This document shows positions 11,803-23,530 of a DNA stretch of 64,000 nt, in pieces. The DNA is from Saxidomus purpurata (taxonomy: Eukaryota > Mollusca > Bivalvia > Venerida > Veneridae): the NCBI GenBank assembly GCA_022818135.1, contig JAFMSR010000003.1:11190251-11254250 (forward strand), in the 5' to 3' direction. The notes under the pieces were generated by a model that saw only the letters and a list, made by a program, of their open reading frames with translations, made no database searches and was not told where the DNA came from. The stretch's first letter is position 1, and each line of letters starts with the position of its first letter. Position numbers and translations under genes: made by a program.

Positions 11803-12670
11803 AAATTATTATATCGTATACCTCATAATAAATAGTGAAAATTACACGAAAATATTACAGAAATGACGTCATGAAATCCGTGCAGGTCTACACATACTCT
11901 TACAGACCCGGCACGTGAACGCTATCTGCCAATCAGGATTAAGTATTTGTGACAGGTATACGATATTACATTTAATACTACACAAAGTCCTGTTCTGATA
12001 TAATTTGATGGCTCTGACAAACTATTATTTACTCGGAGAAGGTCAACCATAAGCATGAACGAGCTAGGGGTGTTCAAATTGGCGTAGATTATCAACTTGA
12101 CTCAGATACATGAAGCCGTGAATACAGTGTACAATATCAAACGAACTTAAATACCCATGATCACTTTGAGTTTTCTGATATAGTTACCTAAATTTATTGA
12201 TATGATAATGATATAACATAACCGCATTCTATTCATTATAAAACAATTTTTAACGCAGTACCGACGTAACGTCGATTCTGATTGGTTACGTCTTAAAATT
12301 TGCGACTATCAAATAACGTATACAACCGCTAATGAAATTGATTAGAGTCAGGAGGTTTACCGATAACATCAAAAGCAATGCACAAATGTTTGAACGTTGC
12401 CGACTTACTCAAACTTTAACATGTAACTATCATTGTGTCGGTACGTATTGCTCACATTTTGGTGTAGAAACGTGTACGAACGATAAAGAAAACAGTTTTT
12501 AAAAATATCTGACGGGCGTTTTTACGGCTGGAAAACGCCGGTGAAAAATTGTGTGTGGTGAAAAACACAATCGGCTTGTGTTTTTGCCTACCTCTATATA
12601 TCTTTATTGTATTTCTATGGCATACATGTATGTAATATCGGATAAACTCACTACGGTCAAAAAACAAGAA

Positions 12671-12840
12671 AGAGGGGAGTGGTGGTGTAGAGGTTATGGT
12701 GCCTGCCGCTCATTCCGGAGGCCGTTTCTGGTTCGAGCCCAACTGGGTTTCACGACCGTACCCCTTCATATGATACCAGTACTATTTCTCCAGGAAGCGG
12801 ACTCACGAATAACTCGATAAGCTACAAGCTTTCTAAACTA
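12671..12840 (+). mobile_element. tRNA-derived SINE
   Basis: An A-box-like TGGTGTAGAGG near 12,681 and a B box GGTTCGAGCCC at 12,729-12,739 form the tRNA-related head. The tail (ACGACCGTACCCC ... CCAGGAAGCGGACTC) recurs in reverse at 21.47-21.59 kb, which supports a dispersed SINE rather than a functional tRNA gene. Confidence 0.65.
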
Positions 12841-13216
12841 AATAATGTGTTCGCGGAGAGACATTTGATATAATTATATAGTTAATGCGTCATGTAGTTA
12901 ATTGTACACATACGATACTGATAAACATGGCATGTGTATCTTACTTCAAATAAACAAAAACAATACAAATTCTCATGCGTAGCTCATTAATAAACATTTC
13001 TGCAGGGAATCACCCATTTGCATGAAGGGTATTTGTTCACGCCATGTTAAAGATACATTTAAATCTATTCTTTATATATTGACACAATATATGAAATGTA
13101 TAGTCTTTTTATGATTGATGTTTACGTTTGCTGGTATTTTGAAAACACCAAAACAGGTAAGACAGCTTTTTGTCAATACAATAAGTATTTGTTTTTCACA
13201 AAGATAATATAAAACT

Positions 13217-13292
13217 AGTCATTGGCTTAGTGGTAACGGCCGTGAAATTGCATCTTTTTATGACAAGGTCGTTGGTTCGAATCCCAGAATGT
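13217..13292 (+). mobile_element. tRNA-like module (SINE head or tRNA pseudogene)
   Basis: Good A box (TGGCTTAGTGG) and perfect B box (GGTTCGAATCC) at tRNA spacing. The acceptor and T stems do not pair well, so it is unlikely to be a working tRNA. Confidence 0.5.
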
Positions 13293-13429
13293 TAGGCTTT
13301 CTATTTTTTCTTTTTTCATAAATCCAGTTAACACATTTCATGGAAATATTAACATCTGTTCTCGTAAAGTTCTGAATAGGAATGCGAGCAATGCATTAAA
13401 ATTAATCCATATAGGGTATCAAATATTTA

Positions 13430-14645
13430 CAGTGCAACCTCCCTACAACAGCCATCAATCGGATGAATGGAAATTGGCTGTTGTCCAGAGGTGGCTGTTG
13501 CACAGAGGGATTATTTTGCGGTAATATATATATGATCAGCTTTTTTGTTGTTTTTAATCTGGTTTAATACAGAATGTCAAAGTGGCAATAAAAGTATTAT
13601 AAATATAAGAAGCACATGTACGTACAGTTTTTCGGGATATACTTATATTTTCTTTTCAAACACATTTTAAACGAAATTTAATCATGAGAAGTTAAGTTTT
13701 TGGTAGTATAATGATGTACGATGGCAGGTGCAGACGCAGATCTGCAGGTAATGTCTGAGGTATTAAATTTCGGATGTTTTGTGCACAAATGGTGCAATGA
13801 TCATTTAATACCGTGACATACTTTAAAATATTTAATAATTGTTAGTTTTGAAATTTAAGGTGACGCAGGTGTTTGCATGTACAGGTGTCCATACTTTTTT
13901 GTATATAAAAACCGGCACAAGCTTCCCGTCCCGGATTCTGTATTGTGTTTTTCATGAACATACATAATTAGATCTGTGTTTGATACATGATACCTGTCAT
14001 TCTGTGAAGAATATGTTGGGTAAAACGTAAACCTTTTCCTTACTTGAGCAGTAACTAACAATATATGACAATAGACCAATAATTATATGGATGTCGTAGT
14101 ATATCTCGGGGAAACAAGAAATGGGCGCTGGTAACATCTTTTGCGACAATGAACCAATTTTGGGATATTGGTGTACATAAATCCAATATTGGGCGTCTGT
14201 CGTATACAACGGTAAACCATTTATGGCCTCGTAGTGTGTCTGAACAGCAAATACTCCACAAAAGACCAATTTATGGATGTCGTAGTATCATAGGAAACCA
14301 GAATGGGTGACTGTTGTGTACGTATACATGTACATCCATTCTGTGGGCGAATTTCACGTCCGACCACGACCGAATTTCAGTCCAAAATATAACTCGAAAT
14401 TTTCCGAAAATTGCTTTATGGAAACCTTTTCCGGTCAAAATCTTGACGGGCGGTTAGTGTGTTCCTTGGCCGTTTGAGAGTTTTTCTGTCGATTCGGGAT
14501 GAAAAATAGTGGCCGTTGGCCGGAGTTTGGAGGTGGCTGTTGGTGGGAGGTAAAACATATAGAAAACCCAACGGGGGGAATTAAAACTGGCTGTTGTGAT
14601 GAGGTGGCTGTTAGTGGGAGGTGACCGTTAGTGGAGGTTACACTG
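13430..14645. mobile_element. Pogo/Tigger-like non-autonomous element, 1.2 kb
   Basis: Termini CAGTGCAACCTCC and GGAGGTTACACTG are inverted and flanked by TA on both sides, the target duplication of Tc1/mariner/pogo elements. Subterminal GGCTGTTG motifs (in TGGCTGTTGTCC and TGGCTGTTGGTGGG contexts) repeat at both ends. No transposase ORF is present. Confidence 0.7.
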
Positions 14646-14784
14646 TACATACAAAATCTGGCAAAACGAGTTCTGTATTGACGAAAGGTTTACATATTAG
14701 ACATGATATTCTCGTGTATTTAATTTCATGTTTGCTAAAAGAAGAACGAAGAAAAGAAAAAAAAGATTCATGAAAAATTAGAAT

Positions 14785-14859
14785 CACCTGGATTCGAACC
14801 TGAACCGTCAAAACTGTACGATCAAAATGTCTACGTACTAACCAGTTGACCTATTCAGG
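14785..14859 (-). mobile_element. tRNA-like module, minus strand
   Basis: On the minus strand GGTCAACTGGTTAGTA (A box region) and GGTTCGAATCC (B box, 14,800-14,790) lie at tRNA spacing. Stem pairing is poor, so it is probably tRNA-derived rather than functional. Confidence 0.5.
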
Positions 14860-15696
14860 CAATAATTATTTTCCGCGATTTGTTAACTATTTATGTAATA
14901 TTCTCCATAACAAGTACTGAGATAACCGTTATACCTGATTTACCTGTCAAGTTGAACCTAATCCTATGACGCGCTATCAAGTTATCATAAAGGACTATAC
15001 TCGGCCTCTAACACCTGTATATAACATCAATATTTGTTCATAAAGCTCAAATTGTATTCAGCGATTGATACCTGGCTATTGAGGTATTGTACACCCCTAT
15101 ATCTAGCAGTGATTTAATGGTAGAATCTTCTGCTTTATGTATATGTTCAACTCAAAACGGGTATAAGGCTCTGATTATCAAAACTATAATCATTCGAAAA
15201 CCAATCATATGATAATTTGAACAATAGAATAACCGTCGCGTGCATGTAAAGAAGTCTTGATGATCGTTTTTCCCGTGCAGTGCTAAATTTGTAGATGGCG
15301 TCAAATCGATGGTATTTAATGCACTTTTATACTTTTATATTCTATGAATAGGTCATAGCTCACAAGTTAAAATCCTACTATATAATAATACCGTTGCCGA
15401 CAAAAATATAACTTGAATGGCCATGGATTCATTTAACAATTCCCTATAACAAGACATATTGATTGACAGCATGCCTGGATAAAAACTGCGTCGCTCTGAT
15501 TGGAGCGGCGTAATAAAGCATTGTGCTTTCTTTGAAGATGTGATCAGCTGTCGCCGAAATGAACTCTGACCGTTACATTTTGACTTGTGCTGAATGCACG
15601 CCCCTCTAATCAATTTCGTTAGTCGCAAAAATCGAACTGCGTTTTAATTGTCACATTTAAACATATTGTGCGTTAGAAAAGGGTTGACTATGAAGT

Positions 15697-15829
15697 GATT
15701 TTGAGATTTGCGACCGTATATACGGTTTTAATGGTCGCAAACAGTTTTAACAACTCCGGCTAACACCGTCTCCGTTAAAAATAGTTGCGACCATTAAAAC
15801 CGTACATACAGTCGCAAATATCAAAATTA
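15697..15829. mobile_element. Inverted-repeat MITE (TTTGCGAC family)
   Basis: Arms at 15697-15745 and 15783-15829 share TTTGCGAC and ACGGTTTTAATGGTCGCAA. Related single-arm or decayed copies are at about 12,255-12,330, 40,310-40,660 and 44,458-44,520. The neighbouring CTGATTGG-containing stretch at 15.5-15.6 kb also recurs at 12.27 and 40.33 kb. Confidence 0.6.
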
Positions 15830-16399
15830 CAAAACAGTTAAACCTATAATTGACGTATGCGTCTTCGCATTAAAGTTGTTTCTTAAAGAGTTGCCAGAAA
15901 GCCTTATTAAAAAAATCTGCGCTATGTTTCTAATAAAATCTTATCGATTTAAAAACAACTTTAGGAATGTTTTTGGTACATATAATGGCCATTTCTGTCA
16001 AATATTGATATTCCTTAATAAAATAAGAAAATGTGGTCCTGGGACTTTAACTTAAACCAAACTCAATGGCGCTAGATGTGTTTGTTGTATATGATTGATA
16101 CTTGTGATCATCCCTGGCCGTTTTCGATTTTTGAAGTCTAATTTTTGCACTCACCCTTACCTTTTCTTCACAGATTCTGTTTATTCATTAGATATAAACC
16201 GGATGAATATTTATAGGATTATGTGCCCTATTATGACACAAGTGAATCCGGGTACCAGACACTAGCTCTTAACGTATAATCCCTCTGCTCTTTAACGTAC
16301 CGGACGGTATAGCACTTATCTGCACGGGACTACCTCCGGGTTTCTAACCAGTTCATATCTGGATGGATGGCAAACACTGAAAATTTTTCTTAATGTAAA

Positions 16400-16475
16400 T
16401 GGTGCAGACGGGATTCGGACCGGGGATCTCTTAATTGGTAATCCAGGTCGATAACCACTCTACCATCGCACAACC
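16400..16475 (-). mobile_element. tRNA-like module, minus strand
   Basis: On the minus strand GATGGTAGAGTGG (A box) and GGTCCGAATCC (B box) occur at normal spacing, and the module ends GCACCA. A four-base GTGC/GCAC outer stem is possible. Best read as a tRNA-derived sequence; a functional tRNA is not excluded. Confidence 0.5.
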
Positions 16476-16671
16476 CTATGCTTCATAAATTTATTTTTTC
16501 TTTCAAAAACGTCGTTTTGCGGTGTTAAATACCGGTTCCAAAATCTTTTGTTACGAGAATATATCTATGTAAATACGTTTTGTTTCTTGTTTTGAAGCAG
16601 CTTCCATAAATGCATGAAATGTAAAATCTATTACAGACCTCTTGCAAAAATCCTGTATTCAGTGCACATTA

Positions 16672-16709
16672 GCGAATACAGCTCCCTTGGTGTAGCGGAG
16701 CTGTATTCG
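16672..16709. repeat. Short hairpin
   Basis: CGAATACAGCTCC and GGAGCTGTATTCG form a perfect 13-bp stem around a 10-base loop. A half copy (CGAATAAAGCTCC) follows at about 16,730. Confidence 0.7.
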
Positions 16710-17148
16710 AACTAAAGCATATGCACATTCGAATAAAGCTCCCTATTTTTGATCAAACGGATGATTAAATAACAGAACTCTTAAGAACTTGGTGATATGT
16801 GTCTTTTGGTCAAATAAATTTATGTCTCCACTTTAAGAAGAAGCTTGGCACGGTTCCGAAAACTTTTAAGTCAATGACCAAATTGTAGTTCGAAAGCTTG
16901 AATCCATCTGTCCGAACATATGTCTGTTGTCCTACCCTGTATGTTGTCTTATCAGTCCATCTGTCCGGCCTGACATGCTTCATTCCGTCAACAATTTACA
17001 AGGCACAAAACTACTTAAACTGCCGCCTTATGTGCAACAGTCATGTATGAAAAAATGTAGGTTTATTGAAAGAAATTAATTCTTTAATACCAACATATAC
17101 ATTGTGTACATCTGTATTGTTGGACAGACGTCTGATAACATTATGTGT

Positions 17149-17774
17149 TAAGTGTTATTTACCCGCAGTTCACATGTTTTAGTTGTAATGCCATTTTAGG
17201 CAGAAAAAGAAACAAACAAGCCATGCAAAACGGCTGAAACACGCAATTTTCAGTGGAATTTGCATTTTTCGACACTGCTGTCCCGTTCACATAAAAATTG
17301 ACGGGACCTGCTGTCATCTATAACCGTTACGAAAAGGAACTGCTAATCCCGTTAGCCAGATTCGTGTACCTTGTCAACTTTAAACGCATGTATCTCCTTT
17401 AAAACGGCATATTACAAGGTGACACTTGGTAGACTTATAGAGAAATGGTTGAAGTTTGTCCCCGGATATTCAATCTTTTTCATGTCTGAATATTAACACT
17501 TATAATTAATGCCGAAAGCGAAAACACTCGATTGTCGGCAAAACTTTCGTATTTACCGAGGATTTTCTCCTCATTGGCAGTGCCTGTTTAGACATAATTT
17601 CACGTGCTGATTCCTTGATCTATGGTGAAACAATATATACTGGCCGTTACTCACAAAGACAATAGAAAAGGCAACACCATTCACAAATGCCTACCCTGCG
17701 TAAAAACGCGCATTTGAATTTGCAGCTGCTGTCAACGCCGGAACTGCTGTCAACGCCGGAGGTTGTACACTGTG
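17149..17774 (-). repeat. Right terminal inverted repeat arm
   Basis: Reverse complement of the left arm with roughly ten substitutions and no visible indels. Near-identity of the two arms implies recent insertion or arm homogenisation. Confidence 0.9.
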
Positions 17775-17778
17775 TGAA

Positions 17779-18839
17779 ATCGGGTCGATAATGCTGCAAG
17801 TGACAGGATAAAGAACTCTGTATAGTCAAGTCAACTCGCGAGTACTTTTAAATTATTTCACTTTTTTATTGACTTTGTACAATCACTAAAAGGCAAGAAC
17901 AAAACAAAACGAAAAGTACAATAGACAAACACGAAGCACGCTAGTACTACACACAGCAATTAACAGCAGTAAATGCGAGCTCGCGTACACTGTTCTATAC
18001 AGTGATCGAACATTTACCGGTGTCGTACATGGATAAAGGTTAAAAACTACCGGTATGCTAATTTATAAAATATAAGCTGTCTGAAGCAGAAAATTTAACA
18101 CTTTTGCGGCATGTAGATTATATGTCGGTAATTAATAACATTTCTGCGAACATGCAATTTGATATCAGGGATTTCGAAGGCAAATATACTGTAATTATTA
18201 CTCCACTTAGAACTATTTCTTTCATCGTAGTTGCCTGTATTTTTAGGAACCTCGTAACGCCAAATCCGTTTGTATCTTTATTGTTCTGTTCAGTTCTGCT
18301 CCCTCTCGAACGGCTGTCTTCCGACAACCGTCCCAACAAGTTGGCTAAAAATAGCATCCAATCGGTTATGTCGAATAAGTGATACGCGAAATGGGAATGC
18401 TATCCAGATTTTTATAGTTGAGTTTTTAGCTATGAATATTGCCATTTTGTCACCAAGCGTGCATGGTCTAAGGGTCATCGTCGTCAGCGATGTCCGAACC
18501 AATCATCTTCAAATTATATAACCGTTCAAAGTGATCATTATACAATGTAACTTTAAGCAAGAAAATCAACCTTTGATTTATACTTATACAATAATGAACA
18601 TTGCCATAATCATAATAAACAATAGTGCAAAACTGTCACAAAATACGCTCGTCAGAGAAGAATAACTCAGTATCCGACATTTAAAAAGTGTTCTGTAAGA
18701 AACTATCACATAAAGTACTGTTGGGTTTTTTTTTCAAATAAAAAAAAATGCCTACCTACCTACCCAACTTCAAAATGTAGGGTCGGGAGACAGCAAACAA
18801 AGACTTTTTGAATGTGGCCTTACTAAAACATGTGCATAA
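17779..18839. other. No recognisable gene
   Basis: Open frames of up to 92 codons near 18,104-18,520 overlap on both strands and show no domain, signal or splice context. A T/A-rich patch with CCTACCTACCTACC occurs at about 18,750. Confidence 0.45.
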
Positions 18840-19295
18840 TAGTACCTTCCATGCAAATCTTTAACCAATTTTCTAAGTCAAACAAGTGGCATAATCTGAA
18901 TTAAAATTCATACAAGAGTTATCTAACTTAACAGTCTGACACTCCTGAAGACTTTAATGAAGTCTCAAATCAATACATGCAGCATAAGTGGTTACTGAGA
19001 TATGTGTATGATAGTACCTTGCATGCAAACATTTTACCAAATTTTCAAACAAGGGACATCATAGTTGAATTAAATCCATACAAGCGTTATCTAACTTTAC
19101 AGTCTGACACCCTCTTTTTGCAAAAAGTGGGGTGGTACGAAAAACTAAACCAAAAAATTGGGCCGCCAACGCCGACGCCGAGGCGAATAGTATAACTAAC
19201 TCCCCTTTTTTTCGACAAGTCGAGCTATAAATGGGGTGGTATGAAAAACTTAACCAACGCCAAGGCTAGTAGGATAGCTCCCCTTTTTTTCGAAA
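18840..19295 (+). repeat. Repeat family B, 3' parts of two copies
   Basis: Contains GTGGGGTGGTACGAAAAAC followed by GCCAACGCCGACGCCGAGGCG and CTCCCCTTTTTTTCGACAAG, the right end of family B (full copies at 54.5 and 62.0 kb). A second, shorter right end follows immediately at 19,225-19,295. Confidence 0.7.
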
Positions 19296-19419
19296 TGCGA
19301 GATAAAATGATTTCAGCCATTTTCTAAGCAAACAAGGTAGGAAATGCCCAACTATTCCTACTTTTAAAATTCGAAACTTTTCTCTTTCCCCTTTCATTTT
19401 TTTAGACATAACAGGCTGT

Positions 19420-19600
19420 TTTAGGCATTGTTTATTCAACGTATTCTGTTGCCAATACAAACAGGCAGACAGGCATTGTTTAGTCGCAGTGTAATATTGT
19501 GAAAACAGGTTGTTCAGGCATTGATTAGTTAGAATATTCTGTTGTTCAAACAAGCAGGTTCTTAAGGCATTGTTTAATAAAACTGTTCTGTTGTTCATCA
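19420..19600. repeat. Imperfect ~46-bp tandem repeat
   Basis: Four diverged units containing AGGCATTG(T/A)TTA and ATTCTGTTGTTC-like segments. The 128-codon frame open on the minus strand across this block is explained by the repeat. Confidence 0.55.
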
Positions 19601-20275
19601 TTCTCTTTTGAAAAGTGACGAAAACAAAGAGATAGGGGGTGCTGGGAAACAATTCCAGGACGGGTTTTTTTCATGTGAGCAGAAAGAGAAATGGCACTGT
19701 TACATGTATCAAACAGATGTTCCATCCCGCTACAAAACAGAAGTTAGAGTGAAACTTTGACCACTTATAGTACACTACATAAACCAAAATTCTGATTTAC
19801 AAAATCAAACGACTTTGTAATCAGAATTTATTTTGCTTTTTTCCATTTTAGCACATCCGTTTCAAAGGTGGTTAGTAGATTCTGTTTAGCAATTTTAAAA
19901 ATTGTTATAATAATTCTCAGTTTTGCAGTGGAAATACGAAACAAATGTGTTTCAATGTCATTTGAGCCATTCAAATCTTATCATTTTGAACAATCAAAAC
20001 CGTGTTTATTATATACGTGACAGCCACACCAATGGACCCTTCATTAAAACCAGATAAAGACTTTCATAAATTAAAATTGCATGCATGGCCAGTCACTAAG
20101 ATGGCTAAACAGAAAAAAGAAATTAAAGTGAGTTGTTGCTCGTTTCCGATGGACCCTTCAATATTTGAAACTTGTTTCGTACACTTTAATTTGCTTTCAT
20201 TTTCAGGTAAATCGTGCTTTGGAGACGAGGGTTAAAAGATACCATACCGACAGTCCAAGTCTCCGCAGATATATA

Positions 20276-21132
20276 CTCAGTACATTTAAAAACGCAACAC
20301 TTACATGTTGCGTTGTAGGAGTTTAACGCCCGTTCCAACCGTGTTTGGGTCATTTTAACAGGCGGGTAATTTATTAAACAATTGTTCCTGGGAAGAACCA
20401 GTACTAGACAATTCTTTTTGAAAATTTAACTTTATAGTATTCACCTTAACGGAGCATTGATTTTCAGATGTATACTGTGCAAAAAAAAGCGCCGGCTGGC
20501 AATTTGTTATCAATATTGGTTGTCTCAATTAAAGAAAATGGGAAATAAGTCGTGAACAATGTTAACACCAAAGTATTGTTTTAGTCTGAAATAACATGTT
20601 GCGATAGGTTTTGCATCAATCATAAATGTTTTTGTGGGGTATATGGTTAAATGAAAAAAATTGCCATATTTACGGAATATCGCTTAAGTCATTCAAAATT
20701 TGTGAGAAAAGTGGGTTCATTTCACAAATTTGATGCTTAAAATAGTGGTTTCATTAACAAAAAAGGGGAATGTAGCCAAGTTTTAACAAAATTACAAAAT
20801 TAATAGATATACCAGATTTTAAAAACAAGTTTTCATTTTGTTTATGACAAACATTATCACTGTTAAGTAATTTTTCTTAGGTTGTCTAAATTCTAAACAT
20901 ATTGCTTTGTTAACCTTTTCGAAAAAAAAACAGAATAAAAATTTAATTGCAAATATTGATTTTTTTTTATTTTTGCACTTTTACAATTGTTTCGTGTCGT
21001 TTTTAAGAAAATTACACCACAAGACAATAGTCAATGGAAAGGACAATTAGGATCTGTGCAACTGTTTTTCCCCATAATTTGTTAAATTAAAATATTTGAC
21101 TTAAAAAATGTTGCGTTTCTAAATGTACTAAG
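20276..21132. mobile_element. 857-bp DNA element with 24-bp terminal inverted repeats
   Basis: Left CTCAGTACATTTAAAAACGC and right GCGTTTCTAAATGTACTAAG are inverted with two differences. Both flanks are TATA-rich. The AT-rich interior has no ORF, so it is non-autonomous; the superfamily is not clear (Tc1/mariner possible). Confidence 0.65.
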
Positions 21133-21469
21133 CATATAAATCTCGTGTTCAGGAAAAATGTAGAAAAACCTTTTCAAAGATACAAAAGCAGACTGACAGC
21201 GCATAAAATTCCGGGTTCCCTTCCCTTTGTCTGAAGAAAATCCACCAAGAAATAGTAAGACATAAAACTTATTTGAAGAGAGGGGACACTCTCTTGTGTG
21301 TTGAGAATATCTAAAAAGTCACGTGGGTTAGCCATATTGTATAATATTATTTTAAAATACTTAAGGAGAACGCGCAAGTAAGTGTAACTACTGCAAAACG
21401 TACCATAAACACCGTTCATTTAGTTTAATGTTTATACTGATTTATTTCAGCTCGATTGTGAAGAAATCT

Positions 21470-21590
21470 TGAACTCTCCGAGTCCGCTTCCTGGAAAAAC
21501 CAGTACTGGTAACATATGACGAGGTACGGTCGCGACCCTGGTGGGGCTCCAACCCTCAACCTCGGGGATGAGCGGCAGCCCATTCATTTT
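21470..21590 (-). mobile_element. SINE, same family as at 12.67 kb
   Basis: The plus strand shows GAGTCCGCTTCCTGG, CCAGTACTGGTAACATATGA and GAGGTACGGTCG, the reverse complement of the tail at 12.75-12.80 kb. A degenerate B box (GGGGCTCCAACCC) follows. A tail fragment is also present near 20,390-20,410. Confidence 0.55.
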
Positions 21591-22422
21591 TAAGGGATTT
21601 TTACCATTTTAATTTATTGAAGAAAAAAAAGAGTCATCATGGCTCTCTCTTGTTTATAATTGTAGACTGGCTATCGCACTATTACTAAAATCGCTTTCAA
21701 CACTAACCAGTTTATTGGTGACAATAAAGTCTGACTATCCTTAGGTAGAACGGGTTCGAGGTTTTCATATCACACAATCTGTATTTGACAAAGAAGCAAT
21801 TTCCATTTCATGCACTGTCAAAGTGATGCTAGATATTGCTGTGACGGCTTCATGATATATATAATGTCGATATAAGAGAGTCATGGCTTTCCATACATCT
21901 GTATGAAAATTTGCAGCTCTCCTAATTACTTATGTCCGAAATTATCATGTGGTCTTACAGACCAAACAGCATTTACTTTAGTTCTGCACCCTGTATGAAC
22001 AGTCACGAAAAGTGTATGGGCCAGACTGTACCACCCTAGAAAAGCTGTAGTATGGTAGAACGGAGGAGCTCAAAAAGACAACTTTCTTCACTGCTGTGAC
22101 CAAGGTGACGGTGTAGACCGTGAACGCGGAGAGAATATCAAAGAAAAGTTGGCATGCATTCTTATTCTCTAAGCATTAAGACAAAAGTGTCTTATGACTT
22201 AAACCCGACTGGCCACCTTTATAATATTAATACATGTAACTAAAATATCACTTACCTTGAATCTTCTCTCTTGTCGTCTGCTTTCAGGAGGAACGTGCGT
22301 TTTGCAGATTCATGACTGCTTGTAGCAGACGTTACAACACAATCTGCATTGCTGGTCGGAAATTGCAGCAAAAGTTAGCGTTTACCTCTGCCTTATATTG
22401 TGACAGTCAGTCTTAACTACAA
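21591..22422. other. No recognisable feature
   Basis: No gene or repeat seen. It may hold the decayed upstream part of the retrotransposon remnant that becomes readable at 22.4 kb. Confidence 0.4.
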
Positions 22423-22890
22423 CACGGAAGAAATAACAGCCAAATGCAAACATAACACTAGGCTTCCTCAAACGTACATGAAGATATCAAATTACTTTCT
22501 TCCAAAACACTAGTCAGACCGCAGTTAAAGTACGCATCATCTGTATTGTCGCCACAGACACACACACACGCAGGTCAATATACATTTAGCTGGAGGCTCA
22601 ATCTGATGTGTCAAAATGATTTTTCGAGAGACACTAGTGTAACAGACCTGCAAAAGCCCTTGGATGGAGCACCCTTGAGAACAGGCGTCTTGTCTCCAAA
22701 GTGGTTATAAACTACAAGATATACCACAATCTTGTCGCAATCTCTCTACCCAGTAATCTAGAAGTCCCAACCAGGGTAACTAGGCATATGTCCTTAATCC
22801 TCGCCAAACCCATGCCAACTGGGACTTCTTTAAGTACTTTTTTCTCCCATACAGCAGTCCTGTGCGTATATTGCAACCCCGATTGATCAC
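22423..22890 (+). mobile_element. Non-LTR retrotransposon remnant, end of RT domain
   Basis: Pieces in shifted frames match the conserved C-terminal part of jockey/CR1-type reverse transcriptases. They are TLVRPQLKYASSV at about 22,508-22,546, then DTSVTDLQ, then ALGWSTLENRRLVSK and VVINYKIYHNLVAIS near 22,660-22,745. At least one frameshift and an in-frame stop separate them, and the usual WN.LP ending has decayed. Only the last quarter of the RT ORF is present, so it is a 5'-truncated dead insertion. Clade is not resolved. Confidence 0.75.
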
Positions 22891-23324
22891 GAATCATCCA
22901 AGCAGGCAGTGACCCAGTTCAGTTATTTCAAAAGTATATAGCAGTTGTTTTTAACATTGTATGCTTTTATTCATTTTAACCTTTGTAACAGTTAAGTTTT
23001 TCAGTAAGTTCTTGCATTTATTTTACCTTTAATCTAATTAACACCCGTCGTACATCCTGTCCATAACACTCGCGAGAGGTAGATTTACATTACCACAGTA
23101 CATCCTCTTATGTCGCAGACACGTTTCAAATTATAACGCACTGTTCTGTATATTCCCAGAATAAAGTAATCCACTAATATCTGTACAACCTAAAACTATA
23201 TTTAGTGCAGTATATTGAAAATTTGAAGTACATGTGTGTATTTCCTCGGAAGCAATGTCAACTTTCCTTAAATTGTGTGTGAAACAAACATTAAATACAA
23301 GATTTTCGTGATTTTCATTTACAG

Positions 23325-23530
23325 ACTTTTTGCACGCTTTTCACGACATTCTTGATTCTCAACGTAACAAACGCTCGTGTCTACTTAATATAGCAATATT
23401 GATTTTAATATTAACGATTTATGGTATTTTATATATATTGTCAAATGCAATACATGTACAAAAAAAAATTAAATCGATTATTGAAAAACGGGAAAATAGT
23501 AAATTAAAAGCATGGTGTCAAAATACATAA
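23325..23530 (+). CDS. Possible exon: small single-membrane-span ORF
   Basis: Not a recognised gene. An acceptor-like TTTTCATTTACAG at 23,312-23,324 precedes a frame that runs about 68 codons to a TAA. It contains a hydrophobic span (LLNIAILILILTIYGILYIL) followed by a Lys-rich cytoplasmic-type tail (KKIKSIIEKRENSK). The codons are very AT-rich and the hydrophobic stretch could be an accident of composition. Confidence 0.2.

Larger units (their letters stand above)
11039..17774. mobile_element. 6.7 kb element with 626-bp terminal inverted repeats
   Basis: The left arm 11039-11664 and right arm 17149-17774 are inverted, equal in length, gap-free by eye and about 98% identical. Termini read CACAGTGTACAACC...GGTTGTACACTGTG, flanked by TGAA on both sides (11035-11038 and 17775-17778). 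Terminal CAC plus a 4-bp duplication fits Chapaev-type (CMC) DNA transposons; CACAGTG also equals the heptamer of RAG recombination signals, but those elements make 5-bp duplications. No transposase is readable in the interior, so this copy is non-autonomous. Confidence 0.7.

Noticed and set aside
13217..13292. Functional tRNA genes at 12.7, 13.2, 14.8 and 16.4 kb
   Set aside because: A and B boxes are good but acceptor and T stems pair poorly, and at least one has a SINE tail repeated elsewhere.
14435..14650. 71-codon Pro/Ser/Gln-rich minus-strand frame
   Set aside because: Lies in the subterminal repeats of the 1.2 kb pogo-like element.
11039..17774. LTR retrotransposon with 626-bp LTRs
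   Set aside because: The two arms are inverted, not direct, do not start TG and end CA, and there is no gag-pol between them.
18104..18521. Overlapping 70-92-codon frames on both strands
   Set aside because: No domain, signal peptide or splice signal; such frames arise by chance in a window of this size.
19266..19652. 128-codon minus-strand frame
   Set aside because: Covers an imperfect 46-bp tandem repeat and a family B right end; no domain.
20002..20235. Frame with MDPS repeated twice and a GTGAGT after a Lys-rich stretch
   Set aside because: Looks exon-like, but the two halves share only a few residues, no family is recognised and no partner exon is visible.
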